Below are positions 1 to 7,712 of a stretch of 40,094 nucleotides of DNA, piece after piece. The notes beneath the pieces were generated by a model, which searched no databases, was not told where the DNA came from, and saw only the letters and a list, made by a program, of their open reading frames with translations. The DNA is from Gp22-AA3 sp964384905 (GTDB lineage: Bacteria; Acidobacteriota; Polarisedimenticolia; Gp22-AA2): positions 1 to 40,094 of the forward strand of contig CAYLND010000016.1 in NCBI GenBank assembly GCA_964384905.1, written 5' to 3'. A program made the position numbers and the translations under genes. Each line of letters opens with the position of its first letter. Position 1 is the stretch's first letter.

Positions 1-333
1 CTGGTGGCGCCGGTCCGCGAAGGGAAGCGCGTCATCCCCTCCGTGACCCACGTGGATCACTCGGCACGAATCCAGAGCATCAATCGCAGGCAGAATCCGC
101 TTTATTACGATCTGATCCAGGAGTTCGAGAGGCGCACCGGCGTTCCGGTCATCATCAACACCTCGTTCAACGTGCGCGGCGAGCCAATCGTTTGCTCCCC
201 GGACGATGCCTACAGGTGCTTCATGAGAACGCAGATGGATTACCTGGTCGTGGGGCCGTACCTCCTGGACAAGAGGGACCAGCCCGCTTTCAATGAGATG
301 AAGGACTGGCGTGAAGAATTTCAGCTCGATTGA
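1..333 (+). CDS. Carbamoyltransferase, C-terminal end (5' truncated by window)
   Basis: Only the last 110 codons are present; the reading frame is open at base 1 and stops with TGA at 331-333. The sequence matches the C-terminal domain of the NodU/CmcH carbamoyltransferase family, which transfers a carbamoyl group from carbamoyl phosphate to a sugar or small-molecule hydroxyl. Visible family features are the VPVIINTSFNVRGEPIV core (about residues 49-65 of this fragment), the DDAYRCF helix and the YLVVG strand. The catalytic TobZ/Kae1-like N-terminal half lies upstream of the window. A DUF5989 gene follows 27 nt downstream, a pairing often seen with this family. The likely role is carbamoylation of a glycan precursor of the locus, but the substrate cannot be read from this fragment. 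Confidence 0.9.
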   Translation: MVAPVREGKRVIPSVTHVDHSARIQSINRRQNPLYYDLIQEFERRTGVPVIINTSFNVRGEPIVCSPDDAYRCFMRTQMDYLVVGPYLLDKRDQPAFNEMKDWREEFQLD

Positions 334-360
334 CCGGAACAGGAAAGGGACGAGAGAACG

Positions 361-540
361 ATGAGTCTCAAGAGCTCGATCGCCGATAAGGTTCAGTTCG
401 CCAGCGAATTCTGGGGTTTCCTCAAGGTGCGAAAGAAGTGGTGGCTCGCCCCCATCATCATCCTTTGCATCCTCCTGGGAATTCTGATCGTTCTGACGCA
501 GGGCTCCGCCCTGGCGCCGTTCATCTACACCATCTTCTAG
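361..540 (+). CDS. Small DUF5989 family membrane protein (SxtM-like partner)
   Basis: A 59-residue protein begins at ATG 361 and ends at TAG 538-540. It starts MSLKSSIADKVQFASEFW, has a basic VRKKWW segment, then one hydrophobic helix (about residues 28-47), and ends QGSALAPFIYTIF. The basic segment followed by a helix and a GSALAPFIYT-F terminus is the signature of DUF5989, a family typically encoded directly after a carbamoyltransferase. The basic-then-hydrophobic arrangement predicts a single-pass membrane protein. Its biochemical role is not established; by context it may anchor or assist the carbamoyltransferase. A GAGAG sequence at 352-356 could serve as ribosome binding site. The gene sits 27 nt after the carbamoyltransferase and 21 nt before the next gene. 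Confidence 0.88.
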   Translation: MSLKSSIADKVQFASEFWGFLKVRKKWWLAPIIILCILLGILIVLTQGSALAPFIYTIF

Positions 541-561
541 AACCGGCGCGAAGAGGTCCCG

Positions 562-2760
562 TTGGAACCCACCCGCCCTCAGGGCCTCGTCAGTGCGGTC
601 GTTGTCGCCCGAAACGAAGCGGCCACGCTGAGGATCTGTCTGACCGCCGTCCGTCGGGCGCTGGACGCCCTGGGCGGAGGGGACATCCTTCTGGTCGATT
701 CCGCCTCATCGGACTCGACGGCGCGTGTCGGGACCGCATCGGGTTGCCGCGTCATCACCGTTCGGAAGGCCGCCCGAATCTGTCCGTCGGCCATGCGCCG
801 GCTCGGAGCCTCCCGGACCGAGTCGCGCTACATCCTCTTCCTGGACGGCGACTGCGAGCTGGAGAGCGAGTTCCTTCCCGCGGCTCTCCAGGCGATGGAA
901 GCCGACCCGTTGCTGGGTGTCGTCGCGGGGCGCAGGCGCGATTTCTACCGTACGGGTCAGGCGCTCCTTCCCGCGAGCGCGGAGTACTACGGAGACCACG
1001 GCGCCCTCAGAGCCGGCTTGCTCCCCACCTATGGAGGCTGCGCGCTCTACCGTCGCCGCGCCCTCGATGAGGCGGGATCGTTCGATCCGTTCCTGAGAGC
1101 CAAGGAAGAAGAGGATCTGGCTCAGCGGATCACGGCCGCGGGATATCGCATCGAGGTGATCCCTGTCCCGATGATCCGGCACATGACGGTGCCCAGGGAG
1201 AGCTTTCGACGGCTGCTGCGCTCGCTCCGGCACGGCTTCTATCTCGGTCGGGGACAGGCCGCCAGGATCTTTCTTTCCCGCGGAGAGGTGCGGGCGGCCT
1301 TCCGAGGGACGGATCGCGTCCTGTTCACGCTGGCACACCTGACCCTGGGGATCCTTTGTCTGTGGGCGGCACGTCGGGGGATCGGGTGGCCGATGATGGC
1401 CTGGCTCGGTCTGTCGACGGCGGTCTTCGCCGTTTTCGTGGCGCGCACCCGCAGCCTTTCGCGCGTCATCTTCTACTGCTTCGAATGGCTGGTGCAGGGC
1501 GTTTGCCTTCTCCTGGGTTTCGCGTCCCCCCGTCGCGCGGCCCGTTCCTTCTGGTGGAAGGGAGAGGAGTGGCCTGCGGCGACGAGCGGTCTCGATTGTC
1601 TGCCCAAGGTCCTCCTGGCCGGGCCGTTTCCCACTCCACCCCACAGCGGGGGCGTGGAGAAGGGCGTGGCTCTCCTGCTGCAGAGCGACCTGGCCCGCCG
1701 GACGTCCATGCGGCTCTTCAATACCTACCGCGCCCAGGATTCAACCCGACCCCTGCTGTCCCGGCTGAGTTATCAGCTCGGGATGATCCGTCGATTCAGG
1801 AGAGAGCTCACCACCGAGCCGCTCGACGTCGTCCATGTGAAAACCAGCAGCGGCATCAACTTCCACCAGAACGCCCTGTATACCTTGGTGGCTCGTCTGT
1901 CGGGTGTCCCTGTGATCCTGCAGATTCACAGCGGTCGCTTCGAGATCTTCTATAGAGAGAGCATCTTCCCGCTGCGGGTCTGGATCCGCTCGGCCCTCGT
2001 GCGCTCAAGGCTGGTGGCGGTCCTCTCTCATTCGTGGGCCGAGCGGGTCGCCTCGATCGCACCGAGGTCCAGGATACGGGTGGTTCCCAATGGGCTGGAT
2101 GGGGACGAGGTGGCGGCCTTGTGCAGCGGCGGGGAAATCCGGCCCAGTCACGTCTTCTTTCTGGGGACCGGCCGCGATGAACTGAACCGCGAGAAGGGGC
2201 TCGACGACCTCCTGGTGGTGCTCCCGGATCTCGCGCGACGACACCCCCAGAGTCGGTGGATCCTCGCGGGGCTGCGCGATGTGGACGCAACCCACGCCCG
2301 GTTGCGGCCAGCGCTGACGGATCCTTCCGGCCAGGAGCGGCTGGTCTGCCTGGGGCGCGTGGACGCCCTCAGGAAGTGGGAGCTCCTCAAGACCAGCGCC
2401 ATCCTCGTTCTGCCCTCGTATTTCGAGAACATGCCGAACATCCTCCTGGAGGCGATGGCCGCCGGCATGGGAGTCGTGGCGAGCGACGTGGGTGCGATTC
2501 CCGAGATGCTCGGGTACGGGGAGGGGGGATTGCTCGTTCCTCCCGGGGACCGAGCTGCTCTCTCGAGCGCCCTGGACCGGCTGCTTTCTTCGCCCGCCCT
2601 GGTCCGCGCCCAGGGGAAAAGGAACCGACAGATCGTCCTGCGCGACTACAGCATGGCGATCGTCGAGCGCAGGCTGGAGGATCTCTATCTCGAGGCGGCG
2701 GGCTGGCCGGTCACGGGCGAGCAGACCCACGCGTCACCCGACGCCGCTCTGGCGACATGA
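562..2760 (+). CDS. Bifunctional glycosyltransferase: GT2 domain, membrane segments, GT4 domain
   Basis: A 732-residue protein begins at TTG 562. The N-terminal half is a GT-A fold family 2 glycosyltransferase: VVVARNEAATL near residue 13, DILLVDSASSDST at 41-53, the metal/nucleotide-binding DGD at 95-97, and an EEEDLAQR acceptor-side motif. Three hydrophobic stretches (about 255-330) follow and probably hold it at the inner membrane. From about 350 to 720 comes a GT-B fold family 4 domain with a GGVEKG loop, VVPNG, and the donor-binding ENMPNILLEAMAAGMGVVASD region. Two inverting/retaining enzyme types in one chain suggest two sequential sugar additions to the lipid-linked repeat unit. TTG is the first start in frame and lies 21 nt after the DUF5989 stop; the next gene overlaps it by ATGA. 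Sugar donors are unknown. Confidence 0.9.
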   Translation: MEPTRPQGLVSAVVVARNEAATLRICLTAVRRALDALGGGDILLVDSASSDSTARVGTASGCRVITVRKAARICPSAMRRLGASRTESRYILFLDGDCELESEFLPAALQAMEADPLLGVVAGRRRDFYRTGQALLPASAEYYGDHGALRAGLLPTYGGCALYRRRALDEAGSFDPFLRAKEEEDLAQRITAAGYRIEVIPVPMIRHMTVPRESFRRLLRSLRHGFYLGRGQAARIFLSRGEVRAAFRGTDRVLFTLAHLTLGILCLWAARRGIGWPMMAWLGLSTAVFAVFVARTRSLSRVIFYCFEWLVQGVCLLLGFASPRRAARSFWWKGEEWPAATSGLDCLPKVLLAGPFPTPPHSGGVEKGVALLLQSDLARRTSMRLFNTYRAQDSTRPLLSRLSYQLGMIRRFRRELTTEPLDVVHVKTSSGINFHQNALYTLVARLSGVPVILQIHSGRFEIFYRESIFPLRVWIRSALVRSRLVAVLSHSWAERVASIAPRSRIRVVPNGLDGDEVAALCSGGEIRPSHVFFLGTGRDELNREKGLDDLLVVLPDLARRHPQSRWILAGLRDVDATHARLRPALTDPSGQERLVCLGRVDALRKWELLKTSAILVLPSYFENMPNILLEAMAAGMGVVASDVGAIPEMLGYGEGGLLVPPGDRAALSSALDRLLSSPALVRAQGKRNRQIVLRDYSMAIVERRLEDLYLEAAGWPVTGEQTHASPDAALAT

Positions 2761-3806
2761 GCGCTCTTCAGGCTTGCAGCACAGGGGACCGCGCGGCCGC
2801 CGACGAAAGAGCGTCCATCGGCCGCTGGGTGTTCATCACCTGGTATCCGTACTGCCGAAGAAGCGATGCCCTGGGAGAGCAGCTGGGGGCCCCCTCGTAC
2901 CTGATTCACTACCTGAAGTTCAAGACGCCGGCCCTGGCGCCCTTCAAGTATGTTCTTCAGGCTCTGAAAACCGTCTGGATCCTCCTTCGCGAGCGGCCCG
3001 ATGGGGTCCTGGTCGCCAATCCTCCGGTCGTGGCCCCGCTGATCGTCTGGCTCTTCTCGCCGCTGCTGCGCTATCGATTCATCGTCGATGCGCATTCGGG
3101 AGCCTTCCAGCACGCGCGCTGGAGCTGGTCCTTGCCGCTGCAGCGATTTCTCGCCAGGAGGGCGCTGGCCAGCATCGTCACGAACGAGCACATGGCGACC
3201 ATCGTGCGATCGTGGGGGGCCCGTGTGAAGCTGGTGCAGGACCTTGCCTTGAATCTGGATCCCGACGGACGAAGGGTCCGGCGCGGCGGGTTCCACGTCG
3301 TCTTCGTCTGCACCTATTCGGTGGACGAGCCAGTGGAGGCGGTGATCGACGCGGCGCGCCGGCTCCCGGAGGTCCAGTTCTCCTTCACCGGGGATCCGTC
3401 TTACGCGCCCCGGGGGTTCCGCGACCGGGTCCCGTCGAACGTCCATCTCACCGGGTTCCTCCCGGACGCCGACTACCTGGCGCTCCTGCGCGGCGCGGAC
3501 GCGATCCTGGTTCTTACGCGGGAGGATCACACCATGCAGCGCGGCGGGTACGAAGCGGTGTCGCTCGGCAAGCCGCTGATCACCTCCGACTGGCTGCTGC
3601 TCCGGGAGGTGTTCTCCCGTGGCACAGTGCACGTGGACAACTCTCCGGAGGCGATCGCGGCCGCCGTCCGGCGCGTCCAGGATCAACCGGAAGCCTACCG
3701 TCGCGACATGGCGGAGCTGAGGCGCACCAGGGCGGCTGTCGTGGCCACGCAGGTCGGAGAGCTGAGGCGGCTCTGCCAGGTCCCTGTCCGGGCGAGAAGC
3801 GCATGA
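2757..3806 (+). CDS. GT4-like glycosyltransferase
   Basis: A 349-residue protein. The frame is open further upstream, but ATG 2757 gives the usual ATGA overlap with the preceding stop and leaves a normal N terminus. It has the two-Rossmann-domain layout of GT-B enzymes: an acceptor-side domain with FITWYPYCRRSDAL and FIVDAHSGAF, then a C-terminal domain starting at HVVFVCTYSVDEPVEAV. The donor-site region reads QRGGYEAVSLGKPLITSDW, equivalent to the E-x7-E region of GT4 enzymes, though the second Glu is not obvious. It has no predicted membrane helices apart from a hydrophobic patch near 85-105, consistent with peripheral membrane association. It likely adds one sugar to the undecaprenyl-linked repeat unit; donor and acceptor are not identifiable. 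It overlaps the next gene by 4 nt. Confidence 0.82.
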   Translation: MSALQACSTGDRAAADERASIGRWVFITWYPYCRRSDALGEQLGAPSYLIHYLKFKTPALAPFKYVLQALKTVWILLRERPDGVLVANPPVVAPLIVWLFSPLLRYRFIVDAHSGAFQHARWSWSLPLQRFLARRALASIVTNEHMATIVRSWGARVKLVQDLALNLDPDGRRVRRGGFHVVFVCTYSVDEPVEAVIDAARRLPEVQFSFTGDPSYAPRGFRDRVPSNVHLTGFLPDADYLALLRGADAILVLTREDHTMQRGGYEAVSLGKPLITSDWLLLREVFSRGTVHVDNSPEAIAAAVRRVQDQPEAYRRDMAELRRTRAAVVATQVGELRRLCQVPVRARSA

Positions 3807-5113
3807 GGGTGGTCGTGCTCGGCCTGGGGTACGTCGGCTCGGTCTGCGCCGGATGTCTGGCGCGGGACGGGTTCGAGGTGACCGGCATCGACATCAGCGA
3901 GGCGAAGGTCAGGCTTGTCCAGTCCGGAAAGAGCCCGGTCCTGGAGCCCGGTCTGGAGGAGATCATCCGGGAGGCGCAGGCAGCGGGCCGGCTGCGCGCG
4001 GCGACGGCCCTGGATGAGGAGGCGAGAGGGGCGGATGCCTTCCTGGTGGCGGTCGGCACGCCCTCGGCGCGCAACGGCTCGTCCGATCTGTCCCATCTCC
4101 TGCGCGCGCTCACTCAGCTCGGGGACGCCCTGAAGGGCCTCGCCGGATTCCAGATCGTCAATGTGCGGAGCACCGTGCCGCCCGGTACCATGCGGGGCAA
4201 GGTGATCCCGCTTCTCGAGGAACGGAGCGGACGCAAGGTCGGGAAGGATCTAGGGGTCGCGATGAATCCCGAGTTCCTGCGCGAGGAGACCTCCATCAAG
4301 GACTACGATTCCGCCCCCTTCGATCTGTGCGGCGTTTCCGATGCCCGCTCGGCCGACCTGATGCGGCGGCTGTATGCCGGGAAGAACCGACCGTTCCACG
4401 CCACCTCGCTGGAGACGGCGGAGCTGGTGAAATACGTCAACAACGCCTTCCACGCTCTCAAGGTGACCTTCGCGAACGAGATCGGTCGCCTGGCGCGCAC
4501 GCTGGGCGTGGACAGCCTGGAGGTCATGCGGCTGCTCTGCGAGGACCGACGGCTGAACATCTCTCCCGCGTATCTCCGCCCCGGCATGGCCTTCGGCGGG
4601 TCGTGTCTTCCGAAGGATCTGCGGGCGCTCGTCTATGAGGGCAGGCGCAGGGACGTGCCGGTGCCGTTGCTCGAATCGATCCTGGCGAGCAACGAGACGC
4701 ATCTCAAGGCCGCGATGGCGAAGATCCTGTCGTACGGCCGCCCCCGAACCACGGTGCTGGGCCTCAGCTTCAAGGCCGGCACCGACGATCTGCGGGAGAG
4801 CGCGATGGTGCTCCTGGTGGAGGGCCTGCTCGGCAAGGGTGTGCCCGTGAAGATCTACGACCGCAACGTGCATCTCTCGGCTTTGGTGGGGACGAACAAG
4901 GAGTACATCCAGCAGGAGCTGCCGCACGTCGGGTCGCTCCTGGTGGAGTCGCTTCCGGACGCGCTGAGGGATGCCGAGGTGGTCGTGGTCGGCACGGACG
5001 ACCCGGAGGTCGATCGCGTTCCGGGCCTGCTCCGGGAGGGGCAGGTCCTCATCGATCTGTTTGGGAGGCTGGTGGCGGGCGGGAAGGTGCGCCCCGAAGG
5101 GATCTGCTGGTGA
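3803..5113 (+). CDS. algD: GDP-mannose 6-dehydrogenase (AlgD-like)
   Basis: A 436-residue member of the UDP-glucose/GDP-mannose dehydrogenase family. It oxidises GDP-mannose in two NAD-dependent steps to GDP-mannuronic acid. The start MRVVVLGLGYVGSVCAGCL carries the NAD-binding GxGYVG. The catalytic cysteine in AFGGSCLPKD is residue 268, the same number as in Pseudomonas AlgD, and length and landmarks (NPEFLREET, VKYVNNAFHALKVTFANEIG, LGLSFKAGTDDLRES, NKEYIQQELPHV) track AlgD more closely than UDP-glucose dehydrogenases. ATG 3803 overlaps the preceding stop as ATGA. No alginate polymerase (Alg8/Alg44) or epimerase is seen in the window, so mannuronate is probably a residue in a Wzx/Wzy-assembled heteropolymer. 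A related UDP-sugar specificity is the main alternative. Confidence 0.88.
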   Translation: MRVVVLGLGYVGSVCAGCLARDGFEVTGIDISEAKVRLVQSGKSPVLEPGLEEIIREAQAAGRLRAATALDEEARGADAFLVAVGTPSARNGSSDLSHLLRALTQLGDALKGLAGFQIVNVRSTVPPGTMRGKVIPLLEERSGRKVGKDLGVAMNPEFLREETSIKDYDSAPFDLCGVSDARSADLMRRLYAGKNRPFHATSLETAELVKYVNNAFHALKVTFANEIGRLARTLGVDSLEVMRLLCEDRRLNISPAYLRPGMAFGGSCLPKDLRALVYEGRRRDVPVPLLESILASNETHLKAAMAKILSYGRPRTTVLGLSFKAGTDDLRESAMVLLVEGLLGKGVPVKIYDRNVHLSALVGTNKEYIQQELPHVGSLLVESLPDALRDAEVVVVGTDDPEVDRVPGLLREGQVLIDLFGRLVAGGKVRPEGICW

Positions 5114-6579
5114 CGATGTCGACGGTCCGCGAGAACCTGATGACCGGGAGCCGCGGTCTCGCGAGACGGCTGCGACAGGTCCATGTCGTCATGACGGTTG
5201 CGGTGGCGTTCGTGCTGCTCGTCGCCGGCGCCGGCGCCGCCCTCAATCTGCGATCCCCGAAATACGTCGGCGCCGTGATCGTCGTGAGCCTGGCGGGCGC
5301 CGTCTTCCTTGCGCTTCCGAAAAAGTACAACTTCTTCCTCTACGCCGCCGGGTTCACCATGCCGTATTTCGTCGAGTTCATCCTGGTCCAGCGCGATAGG
5401 GCGATCCTCGCCGTCACCGGGACGATCCTGGTGATCGGCATCCTGGCGATCGTCGGCGCCGCCACCGGCACCATGACCCGATCGACGCTGACGCTCGTGC
5501 CGGGCGTGAGCGTTTCGGTGCTCATCCTGATCATGGCGTGGATGCTCTCTCTGGTGAACACGACCGATCGAACGCTCACGCTCATATCGCTCCTCCAGGA
5601 AGTCGAGATGCTCTTCATCTTCCTGGTGCTGGTGAACGCCATGAAGGACAGGGAGCACGCCATTATCTTTCTCCGAGGCCTTTTCCTCGGGTTCGCCATC
5701 CAGTGCGTGATCTACGTGATCCAGAACGCCATCGGGCTTTCCTTCGACATTGTGGGGAACACACAGTACACGGGGGCCACCGACCTGGAGGCCGGACGCA
5801 TCGGGAGCCAGCGTGGAACTTTTGCCAATGCGCCCGCCACCGCGGCCCTTTATTTTTCGCTCATGACGCTCGCGCTGACCGGCCTCTACCTTTCACGGGA
5901 AAGGCTGCCGATTCGGCTGATGCCGCTCGTCGGCATGATGATGGGCCTCGGATGCCTGGTGCTGTCCGCCAAACGCGCGCCCATGTCGGGCTTCGCGCTG
6001 GCACTCGTGGTCATGGTCGCTCTCCTGCCCCGGCACGCTCCCGGGGCGCTTCCAAGACTTCTGCCGGTCGTCGTGAGCCTGGCTCTTGCATTCCTCGTCT
6101 GTCTTCCTGTCTTCGTTCTGCGGGCGAACGCCAACCATGAGGCCGCCCTGGAGGAACGCACGAATCTGACGCGTGTCGCGTGGAACATGTACGATGCTCA
6201 TCCACTCGTGGGCGTGGGTCTCGGGACCTACGACAGCGTCAAACGGGACTACCTTCCTCCCGACTGGTCGGGCTGGCTTTACACAGTACACACACGATAC
6301 CTGCTCATCCTGGCGGAGACGGGGGCTGTCGGCTTCGTCGCGCTCCTGCTGCTTTACCTCATGGTCCTGAGAGAGGCCTATCGGGGGATCAGGTCGATCG
6401 CGCCTGAGTTCAGGGCGCTTCAGGTCTCCCTGGTGGCCGGTCTCGTGGCCATCTACTGGGAGCAACTCTGGGACATCTTCAACAGCCGCCAGCAGGCGTA
6501 TCTGTTCTGGTTCACGGCCGCCCTGGCGGTGGCGCTTCCGAGAGCCCTGCCTCCGGTGCAAGCCAGGGAAGGGGCGTGA
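5110..6579 (+). CDS. O-antigen ligase / Wzy-like polysaccharide polymerase
   Basis: A 489-residue polytopic membrane protein with roughly eleven hydrophobic segments. In the second half a large periplasmic loop contains RTNLTRVAWNMYDAHPLVGV followed by GLGTY, the hallmark of the Wzy_C (O-antigen ligase/polymerase) superfamily. The Arg before the helix and the HPLxGVGxGTY turn are the conserved periplasmic residues. In a Wzx/Wzy system such a protein joins repeat units on undecaprenyl diphosphate in the periplasm; family ligases do related transfers, and sequence alone does not separate the two. GTG 5110 gives a GTGA overlap with algD; ATG 5116 is an alternative two codons later. The flippase is three genes downstream in the same operon. 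Confidence 0.85.
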   Translation: MTMSTVRENLMTGSRGLARRLRQVHVVMTVAVAFVLLVAGAGAALNLRSPKYVGAVIVVSLAGAVFLALPKKYNFFLYAAGFTMPYFVEFILVQRDRAILAVTGTILVIGILAIVGAATGTMTRSTLTLVPGVSVSVLILIMAWMLSLVNTTDRTLTLISLLQEVEMLFIFLVLVNAMKDREHAIIFLRGLFLGFAIQCVIYVIQNAIGLSFDIVGNTQYTGATDLEAGRIGSQRGTFANAPATAALYFSLMTLALTGLYLSRERLPIRLMPLVGMMMGLGCLVLSAKRAPMSGFALALVVMVALLPRHAPGALPRLLPVVVSLALAFLVCLPVFVLRANANHEAALEERTNLTRVAWNMYDAHPLVGVGLGTYDSVKRDYLPPDWSGWLYTVHTRYLLILAETGAVGFVALLLLYLMVLREAYRGIRSIAPEFRALQVSLVAGLVAIYWEQLWDIFNSRQQAYLFWFTAALAVALPRALPPVQAREGA

Positions 6580-7712
6580 GTCCGCGGATCCGCGCGCGAG
6601 GAGCCAACCTGCTCCTCGCGCTCGCATCGGTTGCCGTGACGCTGGGTGGCTTCGAGATTGCCTTGCGCATCTTTCTGCCGCAGAAGCTCTATCGCTTCCC
6701 GGCGGGTCTTTTTCGGAACGATCCCGATCTGGTCTTCGCTCTGAATCCCGGCTTCCAGGGAACGCTCGCCAATCCGGAATACACGACGCACGTGCGTGTC
6801 GATGCCATGGGATTGCGCGGCCCCGAGCACGGGCCCAAGCCGCCGGGGATGCTCCGCGTGCTGGGAATGGGCGACTCCTTCGTCTCCGCATTCAACATGG
6901 AGGAGTCGGCCACGTTCCTTTCCGTCGCGGAGGCTTCGCTCCGTTCGGATTTTCCCGACAGGACCCTGGAGATCGTCAACGCCGGGACACCCAACTACGG
7001 CACCTGGCACGAGCTGCGACTCTTCCGGAGAATCGCACCCGGTCTGATGCCCGATGCGGCCGTCTTGTGCGTCTACGTGGGCAACGACCTGGACGATAAT
7101 CTCCATCCCCGTCAGGCGACCGTGACGAACGGTCTTCTCCTGGAACGCCAGCATCACCCCGGGATTCTCCCGTATCCGATTCGGTCGTGGCTGCAACAGA
7201 ACTCCATGTCCTATGTGTTCCTCTGGAACGCCTGGAACCGGATCCGTCCGTGGTTCGGCAAGCCCGAGACCGATCCGCTGCACGGAGACAAGGACCTGGC
7301 TTCTCCGGATGAGCCCGGCTACGTGGAGGAAGGGTACCGCGTCAGCGGCGACCTTCTCCGGCAGATGCGTGAAGAGGCGGGGGCCCGCGGGATCCCGCTC
7401 CTCCTGGTGCTCGTCCCGACGGAATACCAGGTCTACCGGGCCCGGTTCGAAACGATGGTGCGGCGCCAGGGAGACGACCCCTCGCGCTTCGACCTCGATC
7501 GTCCCTCGAAACGCTGGGCCGCCCTGGCACGGGCGAACGACTTGCCAGTCCTGGACCTCCTGCCCGTCTTCCGTGCTCACGTGGAAGGTCCGTACCTTTA
7601 TATGAGTCTCGATGGTCACCTGACCGTGGAAGGCAATCGGCTGGCGGGAGAGGCGATCGCCGGAGCCCTGCGGCCCCTCCTCGGTACCTTTCTCGCGAAA
7701 CGCGCTTCATGA
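6576..7712 (+). CDS. Membrane-anchored SGNH/GDSL hydrolase-fold protein
   Basis: A 378-residue protein with one N-terminal hydrophobic segment (about residues 10-28), predicting a signal anchor and a periplasmic domain. The SGNH blocks are in order: nucleophile block LGMGDSFV (near residue 94), Gly/Asn block VYVGNDLDDN (near 165-174), and the C-terminal Asp-His block DGHLTVEG. Proteins of this type in polysaccharide operons (AlgJ/AlgX-like and related) act as O-acetyltransferases or O-acetylesterases on the polymer. Which reaction applies cannot be decided here. The start is GTG 6576, overlapping the polymerase stop as GTGA. It is the first of three proteins of this design in the window (others at 15526 and 30912). 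Confidence 0.85.
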   Translation: MSPRIRARGANLLLALASVAVTLGGFEIALRIFLPQKLYRFPAGLFRNDPDLVFALNPGFQGTLANPEYTTHVRVDAMGLRGPEHGPKPPGMLRVLGMGDSFVSAFNMEESATFLSVAEASLRSDFPDRTLEIVNAGTPNYGTWHELRLFRRIAPGLMPDAAVLCVYVGNDLDDNLHPRQATVTNGLLLERQHHPGILPYPIRSWLQQNSMSYVFLWNAWNRIRPWFGKPETDPLHGDKDLASPDEPGYVEEGYRVSGDLLRQMREEAGARGIPLLLVLVPTEYQVYRARFETMVRRQGDDPSRFDLDRPSKRWAALARANDLPVLDLLPVFRAHVEGPYLYMSLDGHLTVEGNRLAGEAIAGALRPLLGTFLAKRAS

